DNA from: Hypsibius dujardini
Taxonomy: Eukaryota > Tardigrada > Eutardigrada > Parachela > Hypsibiidae
Direction: 5' to 3'
DNA length: 64,000 nucleotides
Assembly (NCBI GenBank): GCA_001579985.1
Contig: LRSR01011482.1
Coordinates: 24,836 to 88,835, forward strand
The number at the start of each line of letters is the position of its first letter. Within the stretch, counting starts at the first letter, position 1. The notes below the pieces were generated by a model that ran no database searches, had not been told where the DNA came from, and saw only the letters and a list, made by a program, of their open reading frames with translations. The translations under genes were made by a program, and so were the position numbers. Positions 11,960-22,167 of the stretch are shown one piece after another.

Positions 11960-12104
11960 CTGTAAAGTCCCGACCCATCCGTGGTGCCACGTCGTCACAC
12001 AGTAAAAAGCGACCGTTTTGATTGATTGCGTAAGCAGTTCATACCACCGGGTCTGATTTACTGTGGGGTCTAAAACGTACCACGGATGGATCGGGACTTT
12101 ACAG
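11960..12104. mobile_element. 145-bp mariner-like MITE
   Basis: Inverted ends of 26 bp, CTGTAAAGTCCCGACCC at the left, with one mismatch to the right end, flanked by TA on both sides (11958-11959 and 12105-12106). TA duplication plus short TIRs is the Tc1/mariner signature. It has no coding capacity and lies about 200 bp downstream of the gene at 9790. Confidence 0.65.
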
Positions 12105-12832
12105 TACTAGTATATTAAAAAAAATGTACAAAAGTGAGCAAATTTCACAGTGTAGACGACCGAATCCGTGAATTCTGGTTGATAATTATCAGGGTCATCC
12201 TCTGGTCTCAGTAAAATTCATTCTTCATTATTTTGAGAAACTAGCAGAATATGAAAAAATATAAACCTCGCGGTAGTGGGATCCCTTTTCATCAGGGAAA
12301 AAGTAAGCGAGTTGCCTTCGGCTACACTGCGCATGAAACCCTTCATTGTTTAATAACGCATGTTCTAATACGCATTTTACGAAATTGTAATAGTTTTTAG
12401 AGCTCGTATGCGGATAAGAAATGCCTTGAATGAATTTTTTTGAAAACACCGACATGCTTGTTATAATCTGAAAGAATGTGTTTTTTAGGTTTGACCAAGG
12501 AACTTTTGTTGACACAATTTCAAAGTTTTTAGAACATTGCAAGGTTCCCTTTTTCTTAATTTTAACTGTAGAAACATTGGCTTCAAGGAAAAACTGTCAC
12601 ATTCAGTTTTTCAACATTTCCCTCCCCCCAAAATGTCATTTAAAAAACGATTTGGTACGGTCCGCAATTTGTTTTGATGCCAGGGGAGGGAGGATTCATT
12701 TATTTTCTAAAATCCTATTAGGGCACACAATATTTAGAAACACTTTAGTTGAGATCGGAGGGTGGAATTATAGTAATTGATTTCTTGGTACGTCAGAAAT
12801 TTTCTCGTAATCGTGCGGTTCATGTTTTACAG

Positions 12833-12949
12833 GAGATTCGAAACCTGCTGGCCATTGCTACGAAAGAGGCTGATGAAATCTTCTCCAAGGGCATCACACT
12901 CCTCCATCTCTACTCCGACTGCATCCCTCGTATTCTTTCTGCTGTTTAG
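12833..12949 (+). CDS. possible alternative terminal exon of the gene at 9790, or separate exon
   Basis: After a TTTTACAG acceptor an open frame of 38 codons runs to a stop at 12947-12949 (EIRNLLAIATKEADE...). It starts in phase 0 with a GAG codon, as does the regular last exon at 11570 (EIHSLQ). It could be spliced to the donor after 11444 in place of that exon. An AATACAAATAAA-like signal follows near 13040. The call is low-confidence, supported only by phase and splice site. Confidence 0.25.
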   Translation, partial: EIRNLLAIATKEADEIFSKGITLLHLYSDCIPRILSAV

Positions 12950-13776
12950 AAACATTTTGAGCCACTTTTAATCTGTAAATAATGGGCCTAGTAACGAATG
13001 TTCTTGATGAGGAAGTATCCGCCTCTTTCTGGAATACAAATAAATTGTGTTACGGCACACACCGTATACTGACCATAATATGGCACGTCTTTTGATAATT
13101 AACAGAATTTAAAAAACTATCAGTATGTTTAAATAACTGCATCAACCACAAATGCGAAATTTCTACTTCATTGCGCCCTTAACGATGAAACTGCCATAAA
13201 TTTGGTAAACTGAGTAGTACTTTTCAATTTCTAATTCACACAACTTTCAGACAATGGAAAATATTTAGCCTCTAAATTTGGTTGTAACTGTTTGAGACTC
13301 GTGAGTGATCACTTCGTCGGACCGCGCCCCTTTCATGTATCTCTTTCTCACTCGCTTGTCTGCTAACCTTCGCATTGCTCTAACTGTCCGGCGAGTCTAT
13401 AAATAGTGCTGCTCACCATTTAGTCTTTACGCTTCTCTAATTTACGTTCTCCATCTTATTCTCCGTGGTTTTATCGAATTTTTTCTCTCTCAATTATTGT
13501 ATGGTCGTCGCAATGGCCAGGGTTTGCTTTATGTATCGATGATACCAATAAGGATAAAGACCTTACTCCCCTGAACATTAACTTCCCTCCGTCGCAATAT
13601 TACTTTCAAAACTACGCATTTGTGATCGATAAATTTGATTAATTATAAATTAGGACGAAATATGCAGTACATATAGGCAACAAACATGGCACCCATAAAA
13701 ATATTCTCTATAAAGTTGCATTCAAGAAGAAAAAAGTTCACTTAATAGCGAACATTAAGTACTTGTACAGTATTGC
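12950..13776. other. intergenic, no feature seen
   Basis: No coding or repeat structure was identified. A TATAAATAG motif occurs at 13398-13406 on the plus strand, without a gene to attach it to. Confidence 0.35.
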
Positions 13777-14042
13777 TCAACTCTTGGGTTCCTGCTTCGC
13801 AGTAGCCGAGTCTTCGGCAGTGCGATGATGATGGGTCGCTGTTCGCTTCGTCTCGCGAACTACGTCAGCTTCAACAGGGTAAGGTTGTTGTGGCTGCAAT
13901 ACCATTCCAGGGTGTTGGGCTTGAAAATTGAAGTCATTTGGTCGAGCATACATGTTGTGAGTGACGGTAGTCTGTGGCCATTTTGCTAGCGAGCCTGGCT
14001 GGGGAGCGAAAGTTCCATCTGGAGGGGTCGCCGATGGTGGAG
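13777..14042 (-). CDS. candidate terminal exon, Pro/Gln-rich, unknown
   Basis: On the minus strand a TTTTCGTAG acceptor at 14043 opens an 88-residue frame ending at 13777. It is rich in Pro, Gln, Thr and His with a charged C-terminus (TAKQEPKS). The frame also continues upstream to an ATG at 14091, so a single-exon protein of 104 residues is an alternative. No domain is recognised and no upstream exons were found with confidence. Confidence 0.3.
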
Positions 14043-14149
14043 CTACGAAAAGCCTAATACGGATGGTCAAATCAATGGGAATAAATGCCATTGCAATCCG
14101 GGTAGCCAGGATTCTCTACGCGCTATATGAAAATGAAGATCTCAAATGA

Positions 14150-16265
14150 GATGAATGAAAGTATAATTGACGTATTTCGGCGAAGTCTGCTTTATATCCC
14201 GTTGTAAAATATATTCGCGTAACGTGAGGTCGTACACTGTACGACGTGTCATCGGTCAATTGTTTGTTGGGCCACACTCTTTTGTATGGCATTATTAACG
14301 AGTCGTCGTTTCACAGGTTTTTTCAAGTTAATTTGGGTCACTGAAAGTTAACGTTAGTAGGCTTCTAATCAGCGGTTCAATCGCAATGTTCAAGGGACTG
14401 CAGAATCGGTTCGCAAGACTAACATCAGGTAATGATAACGTCGTCTTGCAGCTGGAAACTGATGTGTGTTGTGGGGATAAGCCCATGATGACTCATCTTC
14501 ATGGAACGCGATACACGCTGTATAGTTCAATGACGTTAGCAGTGTCAGAGTTTGTCGTGCAAGGTGAAAATGTTTTTAGAAGCACAGGCCAGCAATATAA
14601 TCTAAGAAATATAAATATAAAAAATTGAAGTAGTATAGGTCAGAATTATTGTCAAATATATCGCAAATGTTATGTTTTATTCTCGAGTATTGCAAAACAT
14701 TTCGCGCCGGCGAATTTTGTAAAGACGTCACTATTTTACCGACTAAAAGCTTAGAAAGTTGCCACGATTAGCAATAACTGCGGCCTGTGAGACACACGCT
14801 CGAGTCGGAGGGTGCTTGACTATGGAATCCCCTGAGGGTGCCTTCAGGCGTGAGGGAGTCTGCAGTAAAATTTGACCATTATGAATGCGGTGACCTAACA
14901 GTCACTTGTGCTTTTCTCAACCATATTCAGACCAATTGGGGAACTTCAAATTTCATCCTCATCCTCATCAGCTCGGGAGTCTACAGATTGGACATTTAAC
15001 GCAAATTCAACAGGATTAAGGCTTGTCATCCTGACGTTTGCTTTGCGACACGAATTGGTATGAGAAAAGGGTTCGATGCTTAGCATGACCACACGGCAAA
15101 TGTGCACGGTCTTGATTGCACTCAGTATGTACTGCACTGTATGTATATGGGCATCCAGATGTACCAATGTAATGCGCCAGAGGCAGGGTAAACTTCTTCG
15201 GCCATCAATCTATCGTGTGGTTGTTGTTTCTTATTCTCACTCGACAACTGTAAACAACTGTCGTAGACAACAGCTCCACACTTTCGGAGATATGTTGAAG
15301 CTTTTACTCGGAAGCCGCATTTACCAGTAGAGGCTCGTTTAGGATCATTAGAAGTTGTTAATAAAAAATTGTGAAAAAAAATATATTGTACTCTAACAGA
15401 TCATAAATTTGATCGAAAAACTGAAGTTTTTTATAATGTTTTCAAATCCGATGGAAATCGCACAGCCACACCCCCACAAGTTTTAAAATGATCAGGGACA
15501 ATAAGCCGAATTTCGGTTCTGTTTTGAAAGAAAACCGTATTCTACTCATTTGTCCACTCCATGGTCATACCCATGAGGGGTTCTGGTTCCGACTTGTAAG
15601 AACCCTAAATGAAACCCTGTATACCGGTACCTATATGGTCGTCTATCACTGTAATTCATAATGCCTCAAATGTGCACGCGAATTAATATTCGATTACGAT
15701 GACCGTGACGCAGAGACTATTTTAGGTACGTAAAATGAACAGGGAGATAGGTATACGCAAACTTTTAATAAACAAATCACATTAAAATGTAAACACTAAA
15801 TTACAGAAGTGGGACTCTGCGATGTCGCAGGTCAAACACGTTTTTAGCGAGTTTCTGTTCGGAAATAATTGCGATAGCTGAACGCGCAAACTCTATTTTA
15901 ATTTATTTATAATGTTTTTGTTATTTTTGTTGTACTTTTAGATTACCTTTAGGTTTTCATTAAAATGCCATAACAATGGGATGGGATTTTTGAGAAATCA
16001 CATCGCGCGAGTAGTCCCCCTCGTTTAGAATGTCCAACTGAGCGGAATAAATTGTGTGGAGGTTTATACAGATCTGTAGGGATCTCCCGACATAAAAAAC
16101 TACTATTATAAATTTGTAAAGTCATTGAAAGGGAAGGTCTGATAAGTGAGACTCTTATTATCAGCGAGCTAATGTACGGCACCGTACCGTACATATACAT
16201 GTATTATCAATACATCTTACTTCAAAAAACGTTCAACCTGATGAGGGAACTCAAACGACGTAATA
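14150..16265. other. intergenic, no secure gene
   Basis: A short plus-strand start at 14386 (MFKGLQNRF, then a GTAATG donor) could join an open frame after an acceptor near 14932 and end after about 44 residues; this is too short to call. 15455-15606 is a fragment of the fold-back repeat seen at 38178-38635. The rest shows nothing. Confidence 0.35.
15455..15606. repeat. single-arm fragment of fold-back repeat A
   Basis: Shares CACACCCCCACAAGTTTTAAAATGATC and CCATGAGGGGTTCTGG-type words with both arms of the inverted repeat at 38178-38635. Confidence 0.5.
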
Positions 16266-19200
16266 TCAGTGCGTATGAAAAATTATTTCCGGAATTTGTC
16301 CGTCCTCCACGGAAGTGCCGTTGTTGTTGCCGGGGCTGTAGATGAAGTTGAAGACCGCCGAGGACTGCGGATTGACCACCTTGACTACCTTCCGCACGCC
16401 TCGAGTGCCGTAAAATGAATCAGGACCCTGCGGAGAAAAAGACCAAACATAAAAATTATTCACGGAGTCATGAAGATTATATTAAACTTGTAAATAAATA
16501 AATAAATAAAATAAAACAATGAAATATAAATAAATAAAAAATGAAATAATAATAAAATTATTTAAGAAAATTCAATTTGGAACAAAAATATTTTGAGACC
16601 TGTTTTTACGGACCTTCAAGCAAGCCGAAACTGTGTAATGGATGCCAGGCTGAATCTCCACTGGCTTCTTGAACATCACCCGAAAAATGGACTCGGAACC
16701 GTCTGATGCGAAGGTGGTCTCGTGCTTGACAAGAATTCGCTGATTAGAGGAGAGAATGACCTCCATCATGACGGTGTACTCGGCCGGCCCGTGGACGGAC
16801 CCGTAGAGACCGAGACCGATCACGAAGATTTGTCGGTCAACGGTGAACCTAAACAAGCACCAATAAAATATAGCTGTGCCGTATGGACTGCCACCTTCGA
16901 GCACGAGAGAACAATCAAATTAAACTCACCTGATCCGGTCAGCCGTGCCGCTATAGCCCCACCGATTGTCGGTCTGCTGGAACCGGTTGACGGTGTACTC
17001 TTTCCCGACCAGGCAATTTCTCGGAATGGCCAGGAACCGGGTCTCCGGTTTGGGATTAAGGGTGAAGTAGAGGAAAAGCTCCTTGACTTCCTTGTCAGTT
17101 AGGAGGCCACTCTTTAGAAAAGCACAACTGTTTAGATAACAGTCAGGCGAAAGATGAAAAAATCAAGTCTGCTTGCCTGGTTAACTGTGGGTGTAAGTTT
17201 GTCTGATTGTCTGTCTCAGTGGCTGCCTGCCTGCCTGCCTGCCTGCCTGTCTGTCTGTCTGCCTGTCTGCCTGCCTATCTATAACCAACCTGAGCGGGGC
17301 CCACCGCAAACTCCTCAATGTTCATCACAGGAAAGCGAATCAACTCCAAGGCATTGCCCAGTATCTCGCGCTTCCGTATCGCATCCGGTGTCTTGCCCTG
17401 CCGCACAGCCTCATGTTCAGCCCACCTGCCAACACAACCACACATACACGCACGCTCAACTACCAGTTCAACGTCGGAGCAACGAACAAAAAAGGCTACA
17501 CTTAGTCGTTGGACCTATTTGCTACAGTAATGTCTATTCCATTCAGCGACAACAACAATTCATATCATCATCAACGTGTAAAAGAGCACGCACTTGTCCA
17601 CCGCGGCAAACAGCTTGATCTCGCGGATGTGAAGGGAATCTCGCTCGAGGACGGAGCACAGCGACTCGTAGTCGATGTCGAGGAAGCCCTCAGCGACGAT
17701 CGCCTCGCTGGTGTGCTGATCGATCGTCTCCATGCAGAGATTCGCCAGATCGGCTTCGTCGAACAAGCGTGCCTACAGATAGACACTGACTGACTGCGAG
17801 TGATCATAAATCAAAGGAAAATAACGGAAACACACAAATTTATAGACGACCTAAAATCTTATTGCACAGAGAGCTCCTTCCACTTGAACTATAAAGCAAA
17901 TGACCGGCAACAAAGCAAGAACGAGCTTGGCGTAGTACCTGAGAGACCAGCATGAAAGCATTATCCGCTCGTAGGTTGCGCTTGAGGAAGTCTACACAGG
18001 CCGTCTGGAGGGCGGGGACGGCGTATTTCTTCGCGGCATACAGGCAGGCCATCACAGAGAAATGGCTGATGTCGCCGATGTCGTCTGTGTATAGGAATCT
18101 GATGAAGAAAAGAGATATGTAAATTGTTACACATTTACATGCATAAGTAAACGGACGAGCGAGTCAACAACAGCAAAAGGACGAGAATGAAACGCGGGCG
18201 ATGGTGAATGGCAAAAATATTGCAAACACAAAATAACAAAGGATATCGTAAGGAGAATCAGCAGTTACAGATTAAACGTAGGAATCTTACAGTAACTACT
18301 TTTAGAAATTAATAAAAGATACTTTAGAAAGAATAAATTAAAAGCGCACGAAAAGTTTTAGCAGCTAGTAGTTTCAGGGAAAAAAAGAAAAATTAGATGA
18401 AATACATTAAAGGTACACTAAAACTTCTATACCAACTAGTTTAGTAAAACACACACAAAATTAAATGAAATATATTAAAGGTAAAGCAAAACTCCTAGCA
18501 ACTACAGTGTAGTTTTAGGAAATAATAGAAAAATTAGATGAAATATATTAAAGATATATATATAATATATTCCTAATGATATATTAATAGCATTAGGAAT
18601 AAAAGAAAAATTAGATGAGATACATAAGAGGTAAAGCAAAACTTATAGCTATCAATTTCACTACAAATTAAACGAAAACTTAGAGTAAATATAACTCATA
18701 ACTAGTTTAGGAGCATAGTTCTGCACTAATAGTTAAGGCAAGTGATTATCTCAATATCAGTTTATGAGTAATTTAAGTACCGTACCTGCAACAGGAATTA
18801 ACGTTAGTTCTGCCTAAAGCTCCAGTTAATCGTATTATTATATATTAATAATAACATACCTTAGTATTATCGATTTTTTTTAAATTGTAGGATACGTACT
18901 TGAGAAGTGTGGCGAAAGCGGCTGGTTCGATATCCGGGACGGGTACTTCGCGGTCCTTGGTCGCCAGCGGACCGTTGAACATGGCGTCGAAGACAGCGGA
19001 GCCCATTGCCAAAACAAACCTAGGCAAATCGGTATTCGATAATCACTGGTTTACTCTACGTTTGTTCAACCAATTTCCAGGACATTTCAATGTTACAATG
19101 CGCATCACATACGTACTGTACATGTACAACTGGTCCTTGAAACGCAAATGTTTTGATTGATTGATTGATAACTTGAACGTAAAAAGATTTCTAGTCCTGT

Positions 19201-20389
19201 TACTACTAGCACTACATAGCACTACTAATATATTATTTAACAATCGTATTTAATTAACACTACAAGTTGTGACATCAATTTTATGAATATTATAGCCATA
19301 GCCGTTGTTGTATACTGAACCCTCAATAATAACAGAAGCATGCGCTGCGAACTAGTCCTTCCCGAATCCAGCAATCAATCGAACAGAACGCGCTAAAAAC
19401 GGGTGCCTCGTGTAATCCCATACTTGACTGAGGAGTACGTAGAATTAATAATCATCGTGCATAAGACAAGAAAAACGGATCTCGCTTTTTTAAGCTTATT
19501 AAAACGGCAGTAAACTCTAACCCAATTTGAAAGTATTACAACTTGCACTGTAAATGCACATAGCCTTCCAGGTTAGCTTGTTTGAGTTGTCTTCTCTCTT
19601 ACGGTACTCTTTACGTACTGATTATTAGTGTGTTGCTGACATAACTAGTTTGAGTTTAAATAAAATATTAATTAAAGTTAAACCCATCGGAAAAGTTTAC
19701 TTAAATAAAAAACTGAACTTTTTAAAGGAAAATTCACAATTTCGGTATATAAAATAAGAGTTTATTAAAAATATCCTAGCATTTAAAGTCAATTTGGGGA
19801 TTCCAATAACAATTAAGCTTTTAAATATTTATTTCTATTTTTGTAACTTTAAATAAAATAAAAAACTTTATAAAACCAAGTCCCTTTGTGAGCCATTTAA
19901 AATGTTATAAATATATTTGAGCACAACTCCTACATTTATTACTATTACTCACTTGTGGGCTGGAATGCGTTCCTCTACGGCACCCTTGCCCAGGATGAAT
20001 GTCACATCGGACAGAACGTCGTTGCGGAAGAGGAAGTCGAGCCGCTCGTATACGCTCTTCTTGTCGTTCTGCCAGCACCAGATACCCCCACTACTCCCAT
20101 TAGGTCCTGTCCTCGAGCCCAACAACGACAACGCAGTGAGGTCGGCTAGTCCTTGGCCCACATCCGCGGACGTAGTACTGAACGAACTCCGACCTGAGTG
20201 GTTATTAACAGCGCCCTCCAAAACATCCGCGGAAGTAACCGGAACAGGATTGTTGTTCGTACTATTAGCATTGTGGTAGGTTGGAGCAGATGGTAATACT
20301 GCAGACGCTGCTACTGGGGGGACGGCTGGTGTCGGAGCATCGCCCGATGTGCGCACGTTGGCCACTTTTTTGCCCTGGAATGCTGACAT
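16266..20389 (-). CDS. BTBD2: BTBD1/BTBD2-like BTB-BACK-PHR protein
   Basis: Eight exons (20389-19953, 19019-18900, 18098-17939, 17772-17594, 17425-17290, 17111-16930, 16848-16614, 16427-16266) give 536 residues. The N-terminus (1-105) is low-complexity Ala/Ser/Thr/Asn. The BTB domain (about 112-225) has [33 protein letters not shown] and LLKFLYTDD. The BACK domain (about 235-350) has [19 protein letters not shown] and [12 protein letters not shown]. The PHR domain (about 370-534) ends [17 protein letters not shown]. The match to BTBD1/2, including SGLLTDKEV and GFGLYGS-like motifs, is closer than to BTBD3/6. BTBD1/2 are cytoplasmic Cullin-3 adaptor candidates that also bind topoisomerase I. 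The start is the only ATG before the BTB domain. Confidence 0.92.
17219..17280. repeat. CTGC/CTGT simple repeat in BTBD2 intron 5
   Basis: About fifteen units of CTGC or CTGT, immediately inside the intron after the donor at 17289. Confidence 0.85.
18300..18690. repeat. degenerate minisatellite in BTBD2 intron 2
   Basis: Four or more imperfect units of roughly 70-110 bp sharing GAAAAATTAGATGAAAT, ATTAAAGGTAAAGCAAAA and CTAGCAACTA words lie within the 801-bp intron 18099-18899. Confidence 0.6.
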
Positions 20390-20850
20390 AGTAATATTGT
20401 GTGCAGGGGCTCACATTTCAGCGTCAATTCAATTTTCCAAAGAATTATATTGATAATAATAATAAAATGGCAGATTGATAGAATTGGATTTACACGGATG
20501 TTGCATTAAACTTCAACCACTACACTGTGATTGAAGATGTGTTTAACGAGCAGTCTCAGCTGGAACGGAGTTTGTTTACCTTTTTCGTCTTGTACGTATG
20601 TGTGTATACACACTGCGTAGTATACTGTGCAGTGTTTGTGAGTGTGTGTGTGCATTGCACAGTGCCGGCGCAACGCACGCTGCGGCTCACACGCGCAGAG
20701 AGGCATCCGTTATCACCGTCGTCGGCAAACCTGACTTGGAGCCAGTTTCAGTGTGGGAGGACTGAAAACGTTATTCAGCTTTTTCAGCATTAGTGCAATA
20801 TTATTATTATATATTTTTATTTATTATTATTATTATTATTGGTGGCGGTT
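20390..20850. other. upstream region of BTBD2, no gene
   Basis: Contains GTGTGT/ACACAC stretches near 20600-20660 and an ATT trinucleotide run near 20800-20840. The plus-strand frame at 20527-20793 is mostly translated simple sequence. Confidence 0.4.
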
Positions 20851-20859
20851 TATAACAAA

Positions 20860-21290
20860 GTTGTTTCATTGGCGAATCTCCGAGAACCTTTTTTTGGCGA
20901 AATAGCAAAATTGAGAAAAACACTGGATGATTCTATTTTCCCTGGCCTTTCATTACAATGAAAATTCTGATTTATCGAAATGCTATAAATTTGATCATTT
21001 TGAAGCTGTCCCCTCAAATTTAATTTGGAATCAATCGGCATCCACCAAATGTATTTTGGACGTAAGGAGGCGGAGCCATGGGGAGTTTTTTAAAATGGCC
21101 GAAAATTCCAGAATTGGCATTTAGCTCCGCGCCCTGATGTCTGAAACATATTACTGTTTGGCTGATGCCAATCCATTTCAAATTACATTTCGGATGGAAT
21201 AGTGCTAAAATAAGCATGTTTAATGCATTTCAATAATTCAGAATTTTTACAGTAAAAGGAAAATAAAGGACAATTGAATCTAGCAAACTT
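20860..21290. mobile_element. palindromic MITE copy 1
   Basis: Two inverted arms around a centre with GGCGGAGCCA and, on the other side, TAGCTCCGC. Arm words TTTGGCGAAAT, ACACTGGA, TTTATCGAAATGC and CCAATTTAATTTGGAATC-like blocks recur in seven other places in the window. The element ends about 90 bp upstream of the small membrane-protein gene. Confidence 0.65.
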
Positions 21291-21378
21291 CCAGTAAGCT
21301 ATGACATTGATTTTTGTAGAAACAGATGTCAATACAAAAAAATATTTTCGAACTGATTCTGAATTCGGCACTATAACA

Positions 21379-21866
21379 ATGCCTCAAATGCTCCAACGGA
21401 CAGACAACTTTGTCGACAATGCAATTGCTTTTCTTGTCGGTGGTGCATACACATTCATGGTCGGGATTATCCTGATTATCCCTGTCAATTTTGGTCAGGT
21501 ACGCGGCTGCAATTGAAGGTTTTTTATACTAACAATTGTAAGCACTAAAATGATCAAGTGGGGCGTCTAAGTAGGACTAGACTTTGGGGTTATTTTCCAT
21601 TTTAAGCTTACCGAGACCTGCATGTACGATAAAAATTTAAGATATCAATTAGGTGAACCAGTCCCGCTAATAGGGCGATGTTATTGCAAAAGGATAAAGT
21701 ATGTGAGTGGCTGTCCGGTTGGCTCGAACTTGAGGTAGCGAAAATTGTCATGGCAATTGTGGCAGTGGGATACCTGGGTAAGCTGTACACCGATATGAAT
21801 GCTGAGGATTTTCGAGCGCTTTCGCGGAAGATGGCTGATTCCTTCGCCCGAGAAGAATACTTCTAG
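21379..21866 (+). CDS. small two-helix membrane protein, unrecognised
   Basis: Two exons (21379-21498 and 21693-21866) joined in phase 0 give 97 residues. Residues 16-37 (AIAFLVGGAYTFMVGIILIIPV) and about 48-67 (LELEVAKIVMAIVAVGYLG) are hydrophobic and helix-like, and the C-terminus is charged (SRKMADSFAREEYF). Small integral proteins of mitochondria or the ER look like this, but no family is recognised. The frame stays open upstream to 21301, so the start could be earlier; 21379 is chosen because it begins the well-formed exon. It is convergent with the alkaline phosphatase gene ending at 22168. Confidence 0.5.
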
Positions 21867-22135
21867 TTTTAGTTTTTTAATCAACTAGAAAAAACTAAAA
21901 TCAAAACATTAGTCATTAAAAGTAATAGTTTTGTTTTGTTTTGTTTTGTTTTGTTAGTAACTTAAAAAATACTAAAACCAACAAATTAGCCACTAAAGGT
22001 TTTAGTTCAGTTTTTTAGATTAATATTGCCATCTCTAGATACGGTAATAGCTTGCTGGATCACAACCGCCGAGCAGTGCAAACAACAGGAACAAAAAACG
22101 CTGAACATTAAGCCCATCTTATCTTTACAATTTTT

Positions 22136-22141
22136 TTTATT
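22136..22141 (-). terminator. polyadenylation signal of alkaline phosphatase 1
   Basis: AATAAA on the minus strand, 27 nt past the stop codon of the gene ending at 22168. Confidence 0.45.
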
Positions 22142-22167
22142 ATATTAGTTTGGTCCCGCTTGTAAAT

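Noticed and set aside
14386-14628. Plus-strand frame beginning MFKGLQNRFARLTS
   Set aside because: A donor is present but the only continuation found makes a 44-residue product. There is no domain, so it was not called.
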